64,000 bases of DNA from Penium margaritaceum (GCA_023375785.1 SZWC01009484.1:1-64000); one strand, 5' to 3'. Shown: positions 23,358-36,000, numbered from the stretch's first letter. The notes: a model not told the origin generated them from the sequence alone. Program-made: numbers and translations.

Positions 23358-23964
23358 CTTGATATGAGAGCCAAGTTCTGCCACTTTCAGCCAGCATAGG
23401 CCGTCACTTTGAGAGTCACGGATTAGGATGGAGCCTCAACCAAATTTAACGCTCAAACACTGGATCCTAAAGTTCACAAGACAAGCTTTCAACGTTTGGA
23501 CTGAGAATTACACTCAAAACAAGGTCAGCCGGGGAAATATCGTTCTCTGTGAGTAAGATTGTTGCCTTGTGACGGCCATAACTCTCTCATTTCTTTGTCA
23601 CATTGAAAAAGTAGCACATGCAAATTGAAGTATTTTTTCTAAGCTTTTTATTGGTGAAAATCTATTTTCATTCCATAGGAACGTTTGGAAGAAACGCCAT
23701 TTACAAGCTGGCCGATGTGACCGGAGAAGGATCAGTAGCATGTTCTGTTCTCAAAAGGGCATATCGATGAGAATCCCCTATTAATGAACCTGTTTTAGGA
23801 GTCCATTCGAAAGGGTTCTGCAAGATTTTCCAGTTTTTATAAATTCCTAGGTTACAGGTTTCTAGAGATTGTTTTGTATCACACAGATTTCTTGCAGAAG
23901 CTGGAGCTTAAGCAAGGGTAACGCCGCCAGTCAAGGGTAGCGTTGACTATCACTAAAGCTCAAA

Positions 23965-25131
23965 ATGGTTTAGGGTACGCATAGCGACAGCAGCCTAGCC
24001 CTTGGAGAGGCTGGAAGGACGCAGCAACTTCACGTTTTGGAAGATATGTAACCATCTCCTTTTGGAGGGGAGGGGCTTGTGGGAGGTGGTGGTGGGGAAG
24101 ACGTAGCAAAAAGGTGCAGTAGATGCAAGTTCACCTACAACTGAAGCAACGGTATATGAAGAGTGGAAGAAGGACAGGCAGGCCTACAGGCTGTTTGTGA
24201 ATACCATCTCCAATCTGCATGTTCAATACGTGAGTGACAAGGCTACTAAAAAGAGGGGTGGGATACATTTTACTAGAAGTATGAGAGCAAGGATCCTGTA
24301 TTCTTCATGCTTTTTGAGGATAGATGATAGTAGTGAAATGCATGATGGCAAAGGGATGGAGGCATAGTCGGAGAGGGTAAAGAGCTGGTGAAGTAGGTGA
24401 AAGCGGTCGGCAACCTTGTGGAAGACACACGCATCATCCTCCTCTTGTTGAGGGGACTCCGAACGAGCTATGAGACGGTTCGAGGGATGGGGTACCAACC
24501 GACTCTCGACCTGGACTTCATTTGCACGTACCTAGTGCACGTGGAGCAACGTTGCAATGCAGCAAAGAGCAATGGCGGCAGCAGGAACGAAGCAGCTTTC
24601 ATGGCCATGGGCTCATACAACCAGCAGAAGCAACAATCTGGGAAGCAAAAAGGCAACAAAAAAGACCACTGCAACTATTGCCAGAAAGAGGGGCACTAGA
24701 AGAAAGAGTGCTTCAAGTTCAAGAGGGACTAGAAAGAGGAGTATCAGCAGCAGGAAAAAGAGGAATGTCAATAACAGTAATAGCCACAGTCACAATAGCG
24801 TCGGTAGCAGAAGCGGTAGAATCAAACCGGCGTATGCCATTTTGGCAACATGAACGTGGCCTATGAGATGCACGACCACCTCTTCATGGCGAAGTTTGAC
24901 ATATCGTAGGAGGAAAAAGCGTTCTGGTGTGGTACTAGCACTAAGGGTGTACCAAGAGTCTGACGCATTACAAAATGTGGTTTACGCAGTTGCTCTCTAC
25001 TCCCCTTCGACCAATTGCTTTGGGATAGATCGGATGGTGTATAATGAGGGAATAAGGATTATGGAGATGTAGTTGGAGGTCCCTCGTGGCATTGAAGCGG
25101 GAGTGTTCCATGGCGTGGTATATGTACCTCA
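23965..25131 (+). pseudogene. A9 gag and start of protease
   Basis: Gag begins at ATGG 23965. LERLEGRSNFTFWK-like sequence follows, then a core with RIILLLLRGLRTSYETVRGM and LDLDFICTYLVHVE. The zinc knuckle CNYCQKEGH is at 24670-24696, then comes a serine and glutamine-rich tail and PR-region sequence to 25131. A10 interrupts it at the word YVP of the PR tail. Fossil. Confidence 0.8.
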
Positions 25132-25869
25132 TGTTGGGAAAGGAGCCATTTAGCTTAGTTTCAGGTCCACAGGAGCAAGTTCCAAGAAAGTACCAGATGC
25201 CTACTCCAATCTTGGATCCAATTTCACCATTGCAAAGATCAAGTAGCAAAATGTCTACAGTCCAAGTTTCAGGCCAATCCAACAGTCGGATTTGAAGATA
25301 TGAATTTTTTACGTTTTCGGGATCATCGACCGTCAATATCCGGGTGACCATGGGCGATGGCTCCATGCCTTAGCTTAAGAAAAGAAAAAGGCAAGAGGTC
25401 TAGGATGAAGACGTGATGGGAGAAACATCCAAAATAGGTCCTAGATTCTTGGGATGCCTTGTCAGAGTCTACTGACTAGGAAAAAGGTACCTCTCCTTAC
25501 TTTTTAGGTGAGGTGAGATCCTTGTATGCTAGCCATGGACACATGGCGATTCTCCATTGGATTGTGGGCTATGTGACCACTAGGAGTGTGCCATGAGAGA
25601 ATTTTCTAGCTCTCTAGGTCGTGTGTGAGTGGTCATGCTGATTGCTAGGCTGATTTCCTCCCTCGTGTGAGATTATGGACTCTAGTGTGTGAACCTTAGC
25701 CTCCATGGCTAAGTGGTATGACTTGTGAGAAGGCTGACTTGCCCAAGCTCTAGCTCTATTGTACTCCATCATTTTGATTGATTCAACAATCATTCTTTAG
25801 CACAAGTGATGCCTTTCTGGTCCTTCATGCTCGCTGCTCCAAGGCTCCCCCTCTCCTCTAGTTCCAACA
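25132..25869 (+). repeat. 5' LTR-A of A10 (738 bp)
   Basis: TGTTGGGAAAGGAGCC to TAGTTCCAACA, followed by TTTGTATTTGAGCC (decayed primer-binding site) and the leader. A hairpin-forming CCGTCGCTTTGAGAGTGACGG lies at about 25914-25934. Confidence 0.9.
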
Positions 25870-26371
25870 CTTTGTATTTGAGCCAAGTTCTCCCACTTTT
25901 AGCCAACACGGGCCGTCGCTTTGAGAGTGACGGGTTCGAGTGAAACAAGCCCAATATCGAGAAGATCCAACAGAAGGATAAAGAATTATGCTCAAAACAA
26001 GTTTGGCCAAGGCTACTCTCGTTTCTTTGTCAAAATTTAAAAAAAGCACATAGGAATTGAATCATTTTTCCTAAGCTTTCTATTGGTGCAAACATATTTG
26101 CTTCCATTGGTACGTTTGGGAGAAACACCATTTACAAGGTGGCAGGTGTGAGGTGGAGTAGGAGCAGAAGCATACCTTGTTTTCAAAAGGTCATATCTCT
26201 AAAAATCCAGCGTTGACGACTCTGTTTTATGGGTTGATCTGAACGGTTTTGAGCTGCATTTTCCAGTGGTGGGCTCAGTTCTTCAAAATTCCAAGTCTAC
26301 TGTCTTCTATAGTCCATTTTATGACAGAAGTAGCGCCGCCACTCAAGGGCAGCGCTGAGCACTACCAAGGC

Positions 26372-26477
26372 TCAAAAGGGCAGTAGCGGGTGTGGTAACA
26401 GCAGCCCAGCCCTTGGAGAGGCTAGAAGGATGCGCGAACTTCACGTTTTCGAAGATCCTTAGAAGAAGATGGACTTG
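26372..26477 (+). pseudogene. A10 gag, N-terminal piece
   Basis: Short plus-strand piece with the AAQPLERLEG and FTFSKI-like words of the family A gag start. C1 cuts it at 26478, in the segment that reads LEERGLWEVVS in relatives. Gag resumes at 47112 with VVSG-equivalent sequence. Confidence 0.78.
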
Positions 26478-27661
26478 TGTGAGAATTAGCACCTCTCCAG
26501 GATCACAGGTGTCTCATGAGATACAACAAATCGAGCAACTGTGAATAAAATACAGTGTGTTGTACACACTGCAACTCAACACTGCAAAACATCACTTTCT
26601 ATTGACAATTCAAGAGGTTACACAGAAGTCAGAAGTACACGGCTCGTCCTTTGAGCTTTCCAACGATATGCTATACTTGCAAAATGGTACAGTACAAACG
26701 AAACAATCTACAAATGAAACCACTACCTATTTATACTAGTTTAATGGCTAGGAAATACAAAGAGCAAGCAAAATACACAAGCTTCGTCTGTCTGGTCCGC
26801 TTGTGTCTTCCTTCAGCGTCTCGGACGCCAGTCGGTGTTCCCATGCACCGAGCGACCGAGGTTGGCGGATGCCCAGCGCCCTCGGTGCGATCCATGGACG
26901 AGATCATCGTAATATGCGGCAGGTCCTCTGCTCCCGTCAATCTTTTCGCTCCTCGGGTGAAGAGGAGCTCGTGCTCGTACTCTTGATCTTGCGACGGCTG
27001 CGATCGCTCCATCGTCTGCGCGATGCTCTTCGATCCATTGATCCATTGTTTAGAAAGATCCCACAGCTCCGTTCTCTCGATCCGATGTCTCGATTGAGGC
27101 CCATCCATCTGCTTCGATCTTCGGTCCGTATTTCCACTGCTCACCGCTCGCCACGTCAGCACCTATCGTATCGGGAGGAGCTCACGCTCGCACTCTCGTA
27201 CTTGCACTTGGTCCTCATCGAGGCCATAACCTGTACTTCCACAAATCATGCCAGAGCTTAAGGTGGCCGTCTGCATCATCCTGGCAGATTAATAGGAGGC
27301 TACGGCATGCCCTCGTACCGAATTAGACTCCCGGACGATGGTAACTGACCCCGCCATCGGTAGAGCAACTCTAGTAGAGTAGAGTCTGTTAGTGTAGGCG
27401 GATGGGTGGGGGAGAGAGTGGCGGCCTCTCCCCCAGTCCTCTTGCCTTTTCATCCCAAGTGCCCATGCTGAGCCCAAAGTAGACCACTTGTGAGATAGTG
27501 ACATAATATATGTCACTTTTCTCCCTTTGCCCATATCTCCAGATCGAACCGTCCAAATTGGTTGAAATTTGGACAGTAGACGGCTGACAAGGAGATTTGT
27601 CTATTGGTCCCACCTGATCACGAATATGCCTTGTAGTGACAAACATCCTGATTTTCCAACA
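26478..27661 (-). repeat. 3' LTR-C of C1 (1184 bp)
   Basis: Written on the plus strand it starts TGTGAGAATTAGCACC and ends GATTTTCCAACA. It matches 45945-47111 over its whole length with small gaps. The polypurine tract next to it fixes it as the 3' LTR. Confidence 0.92.
26728..26735 (-). promoter_or_regulatory. TATA box in LTR-C
   Basis: Minus-strand TATAAATA, about 925 bases into the LTR, which would leave R plus U5 of roughly 250 bases. The other LTR has a similar word at the same place (about 46201-46208). This is the best TATA box in the window. Confidence 0.6.
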
Positions 27662-27672
27662 TTCCCCCCCTT
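27662..27672 (-). other. polypurine tract of C1
   Basis: TTCCCCCCCTT on the plus strand, that is AAGGGGGGGAA in the sense of C1, directly next to the 3' LTR. It is the primer for plus-strand DNA synthesis in LTR elements. Confidence 0.85.
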
Positions 27673-28445
27673 GAATGCCAAGCCCGAGAAGGGGTGGCAT
27701 TCAAGTAGAAAAGCAGGCGGCAGAGAAAAGAAGGCGAGGCAAGGGCACGCACGTCCTCAAACACTCATCGACGTTGGAGATGAGACTTCCTCCCCGGGCG
27801 GCCCAAGCCGATGCCAAACAAAACAGCAGAACAGGAGGCACCCGGTGGACTTGATGTACCCATTTTGGGCCAGTGCCTTGGCAGAGCCGTACCGCAGAGT
27901 GACGGATGCCAGCGAGGAGCCTCTTGCCCAGACACATGGGGGATCGAGTCCCACACGCAGCCGGGCCCCGTGGTGAGCCGACAGCCGCAGCCCACCATGG
28001 GTTTCTGACTATAGAAGGCAAATGGCGAGGTAAAGAATAGAACAAAAATGCAAAAAGAGAATGCGCGGCCCCAGGGAGGCGTAGAAGAGAAGCGGAACGT
28101 GGACAAAACTCAAAAAGGAAGTCCGAGGCGGACACCCGGAGTGTGGCGCGGAGCGGGAAGCCAGCCGCGAGACAGCCCAGAGCGCGAAGAGGACACGGGA
28201 AAGAGTGGCAGAAGCTGTTGCAAAAGAGCGGAGAGAGGCGCACGCGCGACACACGGCCACCGGGTCCAACGCCTCATATGGGGGAACCGGGGAGGCGATG
28301 CGGGGAGTGCGAGAGAGGGCAGAGCAAAGAGGAGAGGGACGTGGCGGCCAACCGCAATCCGCGTCCGTGCCAACGCCTCATGTGGGGAGCACGGAAACGG
28401 GAGGGGAGAGCGGCATTCCCGTCGGTCATCTTCGTCCATCCCAAC
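27673..28445 (-). other. C1 3' untranslated region, no recognised gene
   Basis: About 770 bp between the RNase H stop and the polypurine tract. It is GC-rich and has open frames on both strands, but none resembles a known protein; I see no envelope-like features (no signal peptide plus membrane anchor). It holds three spaced copies of a CAACGCCTCATATGGGG-like word (28267, 28372 and about 28440). A tRNA-promoter-like pair also lies on the plus strand: TGGCAGAGCCG at 27879 and GGGATCGAGTCCC at 27940-27952. Confidence 0.6.
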
Positions 28446-29951
28446 TCATGTGGGGGGTTGGAAGAAGAGGACCCAGAGGATGCAGGAGCAGAGAGAGAGC
28501 AAGCCGAGGCGAGCACAGAGCGCAGCATGACGGTCGGTAGAAAGAGACTTGGCGAAGATGTCAGCAGGTTGCTGCTTGGTAGGAACGTAGAGCATGCGAA
28601 CCTCACTGTCGGGAACGGCGTCACGGACGTAGTGATACTGCCGGTGAACGTGTTTGGTGCGATCATGGAGGACGGGATCCTCGGAGAGGGCAATTGTACC
28701 TTCGTTCTCGCAGTGGATGGTGGTAGGTACAAGTTGGTCGAAGCCGAGTTCAGAAAGAAACATGCGAAGCCAGACACCTTCACGGGTGGCTTCACTCTCA
28801 GCGATGTATTCGGCTTGAGTGGAGGACAGAGCCACCACGGATTGCTTCTTTGAGCACCAATTGACAGGGCCTTTATTGAGAAGAAAGACGTAGCCAGAAG
28901 TCGATCGACTGGTGGCGTGATCACCGGAGACGTCCGCGTCGCAGAAGCCATGAAGAATGTGTTCACCAGTGGAAGAGTACCGAATTCCATGGTCGGCGGT
29001 GGAGCGCAAGTAGCAAATGCTTTGTTTGGCCACAACGATGTGAGCGGTAGTGGTGTTCTGGTACCTTTAAATGAGGATGCCGACAGCATAGGACAGATGA
29101 GGACGTATGGCAACAGAGGCATACATCAGGGAGTCCACCATGCTGGGAAAAACTTTGGCGTCGGTGAGAACGAGAAGATCCGTCGGAGTGGGGACTTTGG
29201 TGAGGCCATGCTGAAGAGCCAAGGGTGTAGCCATAGGGTTGGCGTCACCAAGTTGAAACTTATCAGTGACACGTTGTGCATACATGGCTTTATTGAGAAC
29301 GATGTGACTGTCCTGCTGTTGGTGCACTTGAATGCTGAGATAACATTTCAAAGGACCCATGTCGCTCATTTCAAAGCGCCGAGACAGCTGATCCTTGAAA
29401 GCGGAGATGGTGTCCAGCGTGGGACCAAACAGGATGAGGTCATCGACACACAGAATGATGCCGATGGTGTTGGCTCCGGAGCGATAGTGGATCCAGTGGT
29501 CAGAATGGAGACGGGTCAGATTTCGCCCAAGTGAGAACGCGTGGATCTTGAGATTTCATTGGCGTGGGGCCTGTTTGAGCCCGTAGAGAGAGCGCTTGAG
29601 ATGACAGACGAGATGAGCCTTGTTAGGTTCCACGAAGCCCTCGGGTTGTGTCATGTAGATGGCCTCATTCAGATCCCCGTTGAGAAAGGCGCATTTGACA
29701 TCCATCTGATGCAGAATCCAACGGTTAGCAGCAGCAAGCGACAGCATGACACAAATGGAGGAATACTTGGCCACTGGGGCATAAATGTCACCATAGTTGA
29801 CGTCGAGAACCTGACTGTAACCACGGGCCACAAGGCGAGCTTTATATCATTCAGGCTCGCTAGTACTATTGAGTTTTTTACAAAACACCCACTTGCAAGT
29901 AACGACAGGTTGGTCCGGCGGCTGTGGGACAAGTTCCCATGTACCTTGTTT
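28446..29951 (-). pseudogene. C1 RT and RNase H
   Basis: Minus strand. RT starts with CKWVFCKK and RLVARGYSQ, then [24 protein letters not shown] and [14 protein letters not shown] (29831-29556). A VDDLILFG region (about 29440) and MSDMGPLKCYLSIQV (29369-29320) follow. RNase H (29033-28446) shows GFCDADVSGD, RSTSGYVFLL, SSTQAEY, CENEGTIALSED, RTKHV and PADIFAKSL. The RNase H stretch is open for 195 residues. Upstream the RT joins linker sequence now on the far side of A11. Broken overall. Confidence 0.87.
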
Positions 29952-31016
29952 TGTTGGGAAAGGATCCATCCGGCTCAGTTTAAGGTCCACAGGAGAAAGT
30001 TCCAGGAAAGTACCAGATGCCTGCTAAGATCGTCGATCCGACCTCATCATTTGAAAGATTGGGTGTCAAAATGTCTACGGTCCAAGTTTGAGGCCGATCC
30101 AACGGTCGGATTGGGAGATATGAATTTTCTAAGTTTTGGGGGTCATGGACCGTCGATGTCTGGGTGGGCATGGGTGATGGCTCCATGCCTTAGCCTGAGA
30201 AAAGAAAAAGGCAAGAGGTCCAGGGTGAAGACCTGATGGGAGAAATATCCAAAAAGGTCCTTGGTCTTAGGATTGCCTTGTCAGAGTGTGCTGACTAGGA
30301 TAAAGGTATCTCTCTTTACTTTTTAGGTGAGGTGAGATCCTTGTGTGCTAGCCATGGACACATGGCGATTNCACCATTGGAAAGATCAGGTGGCAAAATG
30401 TCTACGGTCCAAGTTTGAGGCCGATCCAACGGTCGGATTGGGAGATATGAATTTTCTAAGTTTTGGGGGTCATGGACCGTCGATGTCTGGGTGGGCATGG
30501 GTGATGGCTCCATGCCTTAGCCTGAGAAAAGAAAAAGGCAAGAGGTCCAGGGTGAAGACCTGATGGGAGAAATATCCAAAAAGGTCCTTGGTCTTAGGAT
30601 TGCCTTGTCAGAGTGTGCTGACTAGGATAAAGGTATCTCTCTTTACTTTTTAGGTGAGGTGAGATCCTTGTGTGCTAGTCATGAACACATGGCGATTCTT
30701 CATGGGTTTGTGGGTTATGTGACCACTAGGAGTGTGCCATGAGAGCATTCTCTAGCTCTCTAGGTCGTGGGTGAGTGGTCACCCTGATTACTAGGCTGAT
30801 TTCCTCCCTTTTGTGAGTTTATGGACTCTAGTGTGTGAGGCTTAGCCTCCATGGCTAAGTGGTGTGGCTTCTGAGAGGGCTGACTTGCCCAAGCTCTAGC
30901 GCTATATGTACTCCATCAGTTAGAGTGATTTAACAACCATTCTTCAGCACAAATGATGCCCTTCCAATCACACATGCTCGCTGCTCCAAGGCTCCCTCTC
31001 TCCTCTAGTTCAAACA
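29952..31016 (+). repeat. 5' LTR-A of A11 (contains an assembly duplication)
   Basis: From TGTTGGGAAAGGATCC to TAGTTCAAACA. The real LTR is about 740 bp; the extra length comes from the unmerged overlap around N 30371. Confidence 0.88.
30046..30697. other. unmerged assembly overlap around a single N (30371)
   Basis: About 325 bases of LTR-A before the N are repeated after it almost unchanged; the few mismatches sit near the ends of the overlap, as expected for read ends. It is an assembly fault. Confidence 0.88.
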
Positions 31017-31031
31017 TTTGGTATCAGAGCC
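31017..31031 (+). other. primer-binding site of A11
   Basis: TTTGGTATCAGAGCC directly after the 5' LTR; TGGTATCAGAGC is complementary to the 3' end of plant initiator tRNA-Met. The leader follows, with the family hairpin at about 31061-31081. Confidence 0.88.
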
Positions 31032-31287
31032 AAGTTCTGCCACTTTCAGCCAGCACATGCCGTCACTTTGAGAATGACGGGTTAGGGTAAAATCTTTACC
31101 AGATTTGACGATCGACCATTGGATCTTCAAGTTCAAGAGACAAGCTTTCCAACGGTCGGATTGAGAGTTATGCTCAAAACGAGATCGGCCAGGGCTACAC
31201 TCTTCTCCATGAGTAAGACTGTCGCCTTGTGCTGACCATAACTCTCTTGTTTCTTCGTCAAATTTACGACATGGCGCATGCGAATTG

Positions 31288-31917
31288 TAGTATATTTCTT
31301 AAGCTTTCCATCGGTGCAAAAATATTTGCATTCCATTGATTCGTTTGGGAGAAACGCCGTTTACAAGCTGGCTGGTCTGAGTTGGAGTAGGAGCAGAAGC
31401 ATACCCTGTTTTCAAGAGGGCATATCTTTCAAAATCCCCTTTTGATGACCCTGTTTTATGGGTCGATCTGAAAGGTTTTAAGCTGAATTTTCCAGTGGTG
31501 GGCTCTTTTTTTCAAANNNNNNNNNNNNNNNNNNNNNNNNNNNNNNNNNNNNNNNNNNNNNNNNNNNNNNNNNNNNNNNNNNNNNNNNNNNNNNNNNNNN
31601 NNNNNNNNNNNNNNNNNNNNNNNNNNNNNNNNNNNNNNNNNNNNNNNNNNNNNNNNNNNNNNNNNNNNNNNNNNNNNNNNNNNNNNNNGTAGTATATTTC
31701 TTAAGCTTTCCATCGGTGCAAAAATATTTGCATTCCATTGATTCGTTTGGGAGAAACGCCGTTTACAAGCTGGCTGGTCTGAGTTGGAGTAGGAGCAGAA
31801 GCATACCCTGTTTTCAAGAGGGCATATCTTTCAAAATCCCCTTTTGATGACCCTGTTTTATGGGTCGATCTGAAAGGTTTTAAGCTGAATTTTCCAGTGG
31901 TGGGCTCTTTTTTTCAA
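31288..31917. other. assembly gap of 172 N with repeated flanks
   Basis: N fill 31517-31688. The 229 bases before the gap (31288-31516) are the same as the 229 after it (31689-31917), so the gap is probably not real. The leader of A11 should be about 400 bases shorter here. Confidence 0.9.
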
Positions 31918-32040
31918 AATTCGTAGTTTGCTGGCATGTACATTCCATTTTCTGTCAGAGAGATTTCCGGCAGAAGCAGCAGCGGAAACAGGGGTAGTGT
32001 CGCCATCCAAGGGCAGCGCTGAGCATCACTTATGCTCAAA

Positions 32041-33000
32041 ATGGCAGCACCTGGTGTTCTAAGAGCAGCCAAGCATTTGGAGAGGCTGGAGGGACGCGCC
32101 AACTTCACGTTTTGGAAGATCCGTACCCGCCTCCTTTTGGAGGAGAGGGACTTGTGGGAGGTGGTGAGCGGCAACGAGCCGGCTCCAGTTCCATAGGCAA
32201 AAGGCATCACCGCAGCGCAGGTGGTGGCGGGGAAGATGCCGCAAAAGGGTGCAACTGATGCGGGTTCCTTTGCAGCTGTACCAGCGATGTATGAGGAATG
32301 GAAGAAGAAGGACAGGCCTACAGGTTGCTTGTCAACACCATCTCCAACCCGCATCTTCAGTACGTGAGTGGCAAGTCTACTACAAAGGAGGGGTGGGACA
32401 CGTTCCTATGAGAGCAAGGATCCTGTATTCCTCATGCTTTTGGAGGAAAAGATGATGGCGCTAAAAATGCGGGGTGGTGAAGGGATGGAGGCGTATCTAG
32501 ATAGGGCAAAGGAGCTGGCAAAGCAGTTGAGAGTGGCCGGCAACCCTGTGGAAGAGATGCGCTTCATCCTCCTCTTGCTGAGGGAACTCCCAACCAGCTA
32601 CGACACGGTACGAGAGACGGTGGAGTGCCAGCCAACTCTCGACCTCGACTTCATCTACACACACCTGGTGTAGGTGGAATTTCGTCGCAATGCAGCAAAG
32701 CGTAATGGCGGCAAGAGCAGTGAAGCTGCATTTGTGGCCAGGAGCTCACGCAACCAACAACAGCAGTAGCAGTCTGGGCAGCACAAAGGCAGAAACAAAG
32801 TCAAATGCCACTACTGCCAGAAAGAGGGACACGTTAAAAAGGAGTGTTTCAAGCTCAAGAGGGACCAGAAGGAGCAGCAGCAGCAGCAGTCATCGCAGCA
32901 ATAGCCGCAAAAGCAGCAGCAGCAGTAGTCACAATAGCGTCAGCAACAGCAGCAGCAGCAGCAGCAAAACCAGGCTGGTGTGCGCCACTTTGGCAACATG
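32041..33000 (+). pseudogene. A11 gag
   Basis: Starts ATGGCAGCACCTGG. N-terminal LERLEGRANFTFWKIRTRLLLEERDLWEVVSG; core with LMLLEEKMMALKM, AYLDRAKELAKQLR and LLLLRELPTSYDTVRE. The zinc knuckle CHYCQKEGHVKKEC lies at about 32810-32850. A CAG-rich, glutamine-coding tail follows (about 32870-32970). Gag forms the particle shell and binds RNA. Fossil. Confidence 0.85.
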
Positions 33001-36000
33001 AATGTGGCCAAGGAGGTGCGCGACGGTCTCTTCATGGCAAAGTCTGACATGTCGCAAGTGGAGAAGGCGGATCCCGCATGGTAGAAGGACTCGGGGTGTA
33101 CTAAGAGCTTCAACCATCACAAGGAGTCGTTTACGGAGCTGCTATCCATCCCTCCCCGTCCTATCGCATTGGGTGATGATCGGATGGTGTATGCTGAGGG
33201 GATTCGGATCGTGGAGATGTGGTTGGAGACCTTGTGTGGCATTGAAGTGGGAGTGTTCCATGGCGTGCTGTATGTACCTGATGCTGCATTCAACCTCCTC
33301 TTAGTGTCTTCTCTTACAAACACAGGACTGCGCGTTATTTTTGATGATGACTATGGCTACATCCTTAACAAGGATACAGGAGAGGAGTTGGCCAGGTCGG
33401 TGAAGGAGGGCGATATTTACCGCCTGCTCGGGGCGACCAAGATCTCGCGTGAGCAGAGTCATGCAGCAGTGATGCAGGCGAGAGATGGCAAGATCTGGCA
33501 TGCGCGCTACGGCCACATCGGCATGCGCGCCTTACAGCAGCTTCAAGCAAAGCAGATGGTGCATGGCCTGCCTACCATCTCTAACTTTGAGCACCAGTTA
33601 TGCATCGGCTGTTTGGAGGGGAAGCAGCACCGCGAGGCGTTCTCTGGAGTAGAGGACTGTGCAAAGGAGGTGTTGGAGCTAGTCAACACGGACTTGTACA
33701 GACCGATGCAGACCCAGAGCTTTGGAGGCTCTAGGTATTTCTTGACCTTCATTGATGATTTTAGCCGTTACACTACTGTGTACTTCCTTCCTTCCAAGGA
33801 CCGCTGCTTTAATAGTTTCAAGGAGTTCAAGGCCATGGTGGAGAACCAGACTAGCAAGAAAATCAAGGCACTATGCAGCGACTGCGGTGGAGAGTACCTG
33901 AGCAAGGAGTTCCAGGAGTACCTTCCAGCAGCTGGCATCAAGGCGCAGCGTACCGTGCCATACTTGCCGCAATAGAACGGTGTAGCAGAACGCGCCAACC
34001 GTACCATTGTGGAGTCGGTGCGCTCCATGCAGCACGCGGCTCGGCTGACCTACGACTTCTGGGCTGAAGCCCAGAGCAATGCGGTCTACATCAAGAAGCA
34101 CAGTCCAACGAAGGCGCTGGAGCAAATGACGCCGTACGAGGCGTAGTTCGGCAAGAAACGGAGCTTGGATCATCTCTGAGCATTTGGCAGCCTGGCGCAC
34201 ATGCACGTGCCCAAGGAAAAGCGGCAAAAATGGGATGCAAAGAGTGCGCAGATGCCGATGATTCGCTATGATGTGGCAAGCAAGGCCTATCGCCTCTACG
34301 AGAGGGATACACGCCATGTCATCATATCCAGGGATGTCGTCTTCAACAAAAGCAACGTCATTGGCACCAACATTGTCTGTGATGAGGCAGCATAACCAGT
34401 AGCTGATGGGATAGTAGGAGCAGAAATCCTTCCTGACCCAGTCTCTCCCGATCCTTCCTCTACTGTAACAATGGGAGAATTACTCTACTCTCCCATGTCT
34501 GATGTTGTAGATACAGCAGTCTCATCAGCAGAAGCAGAGGAGGGAGATGTAGCACCACCAGCAGCAGCAGTTGTGCCAGCAGCACCGCGCCAGCCGCCCG
34601 CTAACGCTCCAATTTCAGGTCGCTGGTACCCTCTTAGGGTGCCTTACAAGCATGGTGAGCATGGCCATTTCTGGATGCTATAGAAACCAGAACAGATGAA
34701 CGTCGCAGTTGGAGCAGATTCAGATGAGCCAACGTCATACAAGGACCCCATGGCTGCACCGGATGCAGCAGATTGGGCGCAAGCCGTGCAGCAAGAGATA
34801 CAGTCGCAGCTAGAGAACGGCACGTGGGAGCTGACGTCCACCAGGACGTAAGGTGATCAAGAGCAAGTGGGTGTTCAAGAAGAAGCAGGGAGCAGATTGT
34901 AACCTGGAAAAGTACAGGGCAAGGCTGGTCGCCAAGGGCTACTCGTAGCAAGATGGCATTGACTACACAAAAACTTTTACCCCTGTTGCAAAGTTTGCCT
35001 CGGTGCGCACGCTCCTCTCGTATGCAGTAGCTGAGGACTTCGAGGTTCACCATATGGATGTCAAGACGGCATTCTTGAATGGTGACTTACAGGAGGAGAT
35101 CTACATGGAGCAGCCGAAGGGGTTCGTCATGGATGGCCAGGAGCACCTGGTTTGCAAGGTAAAAAAGTCGCTGTATGGCCTCAAGCAAGCGTCGCGTGTT
35201 TGGAACCACAAGTTGGATGTGGCATTGAAGTGCATGGGGTTTGAGCGCAGCGAGTGTGACTATAGCGTATATCACTGGCAGCATGAGCATGAGATCCTCA
35301 TCATCATTGTCTATGTGGATGACATGCTCCTCCTTTCCAATAGCATGTCTGCAGTGTAGGAGTTCAAGGAAGTCATACAAGAGCGCTTCTAGATGTCTGA
35401 TCTCGGGGAGGCGTCATACTTCCTCGGTATTCAGATCTCGCGTGACCGCAAATCACGCTCTCTCTCGCTATAGCAAAGCCGCTACATCAAGGATGTCTTG
35501 GAGCGGTTCGGCATGGCAGAGGCAAAACCTAGAGGTACGCCGCTGGAGACGCGGCAGTACCTCGTAAGCTTTAATGGAGAAGCAAATGCAGCTGAGCGGC
35601 AAAAGTAGCAGAGTGCCGTCGGCAGCCTCATGTACCTTATGGTGGCAACCAGGCCGGACCTCGCACAGGTTGTTAGCAGTATGAGCCAGCACATGGAAAA
35701 CCCTGGACCTGAGAACGAGAAGGCAGTGAAGCAGATCTTCTGCTACCATGCTGGAACCATCAACATCGGCATCACCTGCAACGGCAATGACAACAGCATC
35801 ATCGGCTACACAGACGCAGATTGCGCCTCAAACCCTGAGGACGGCAAGTCCATCTCTGGACATGTGTTCCTCATGAATGGTGGGGCCATCAGCTGGTGTA
35901 GCAAGCGGCAGGTGGTCGTGGCTACCTCAAGCACGGAAGCTGAGTACGTCTCTCTCAGTTTTGGAGCCAAGGAAGCATTTTGGCTCCAACATCTCATGGC

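Noticed and set aside
27701-28252. A 183-residue open frame on the minus strand after RNase H of C1, possible extra or envelope-like gene
   Set aside because: No signal peptide plus membrane anchor, no family resemblance, and competing long frames on the other strand; GC-rich sequence makes such frames by chance.
28143-28853. A 236-residue plus-strand frame
   Set aside because: Antisense to RNase H and the 3' region of C1, with no recognisable domain.
28274-29122. A 282-residue minus-strand frame
   Set aside because: It overlaps the RNase H of C1 in another frame and has no protein resemblance; a shadow frame.
31456-31738. Open frames across 31517-31688
   Set aside because: They run through Ns and have no meaning.
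32690-33001. Serine- and threonine-rich plus-strand frames around CAG repeats (also at 39664, 47521, 24557)
   Set aside because: They are the AGC reading of the CAG tract in gag; the glutamine reading is the one in frame with the family A gag.
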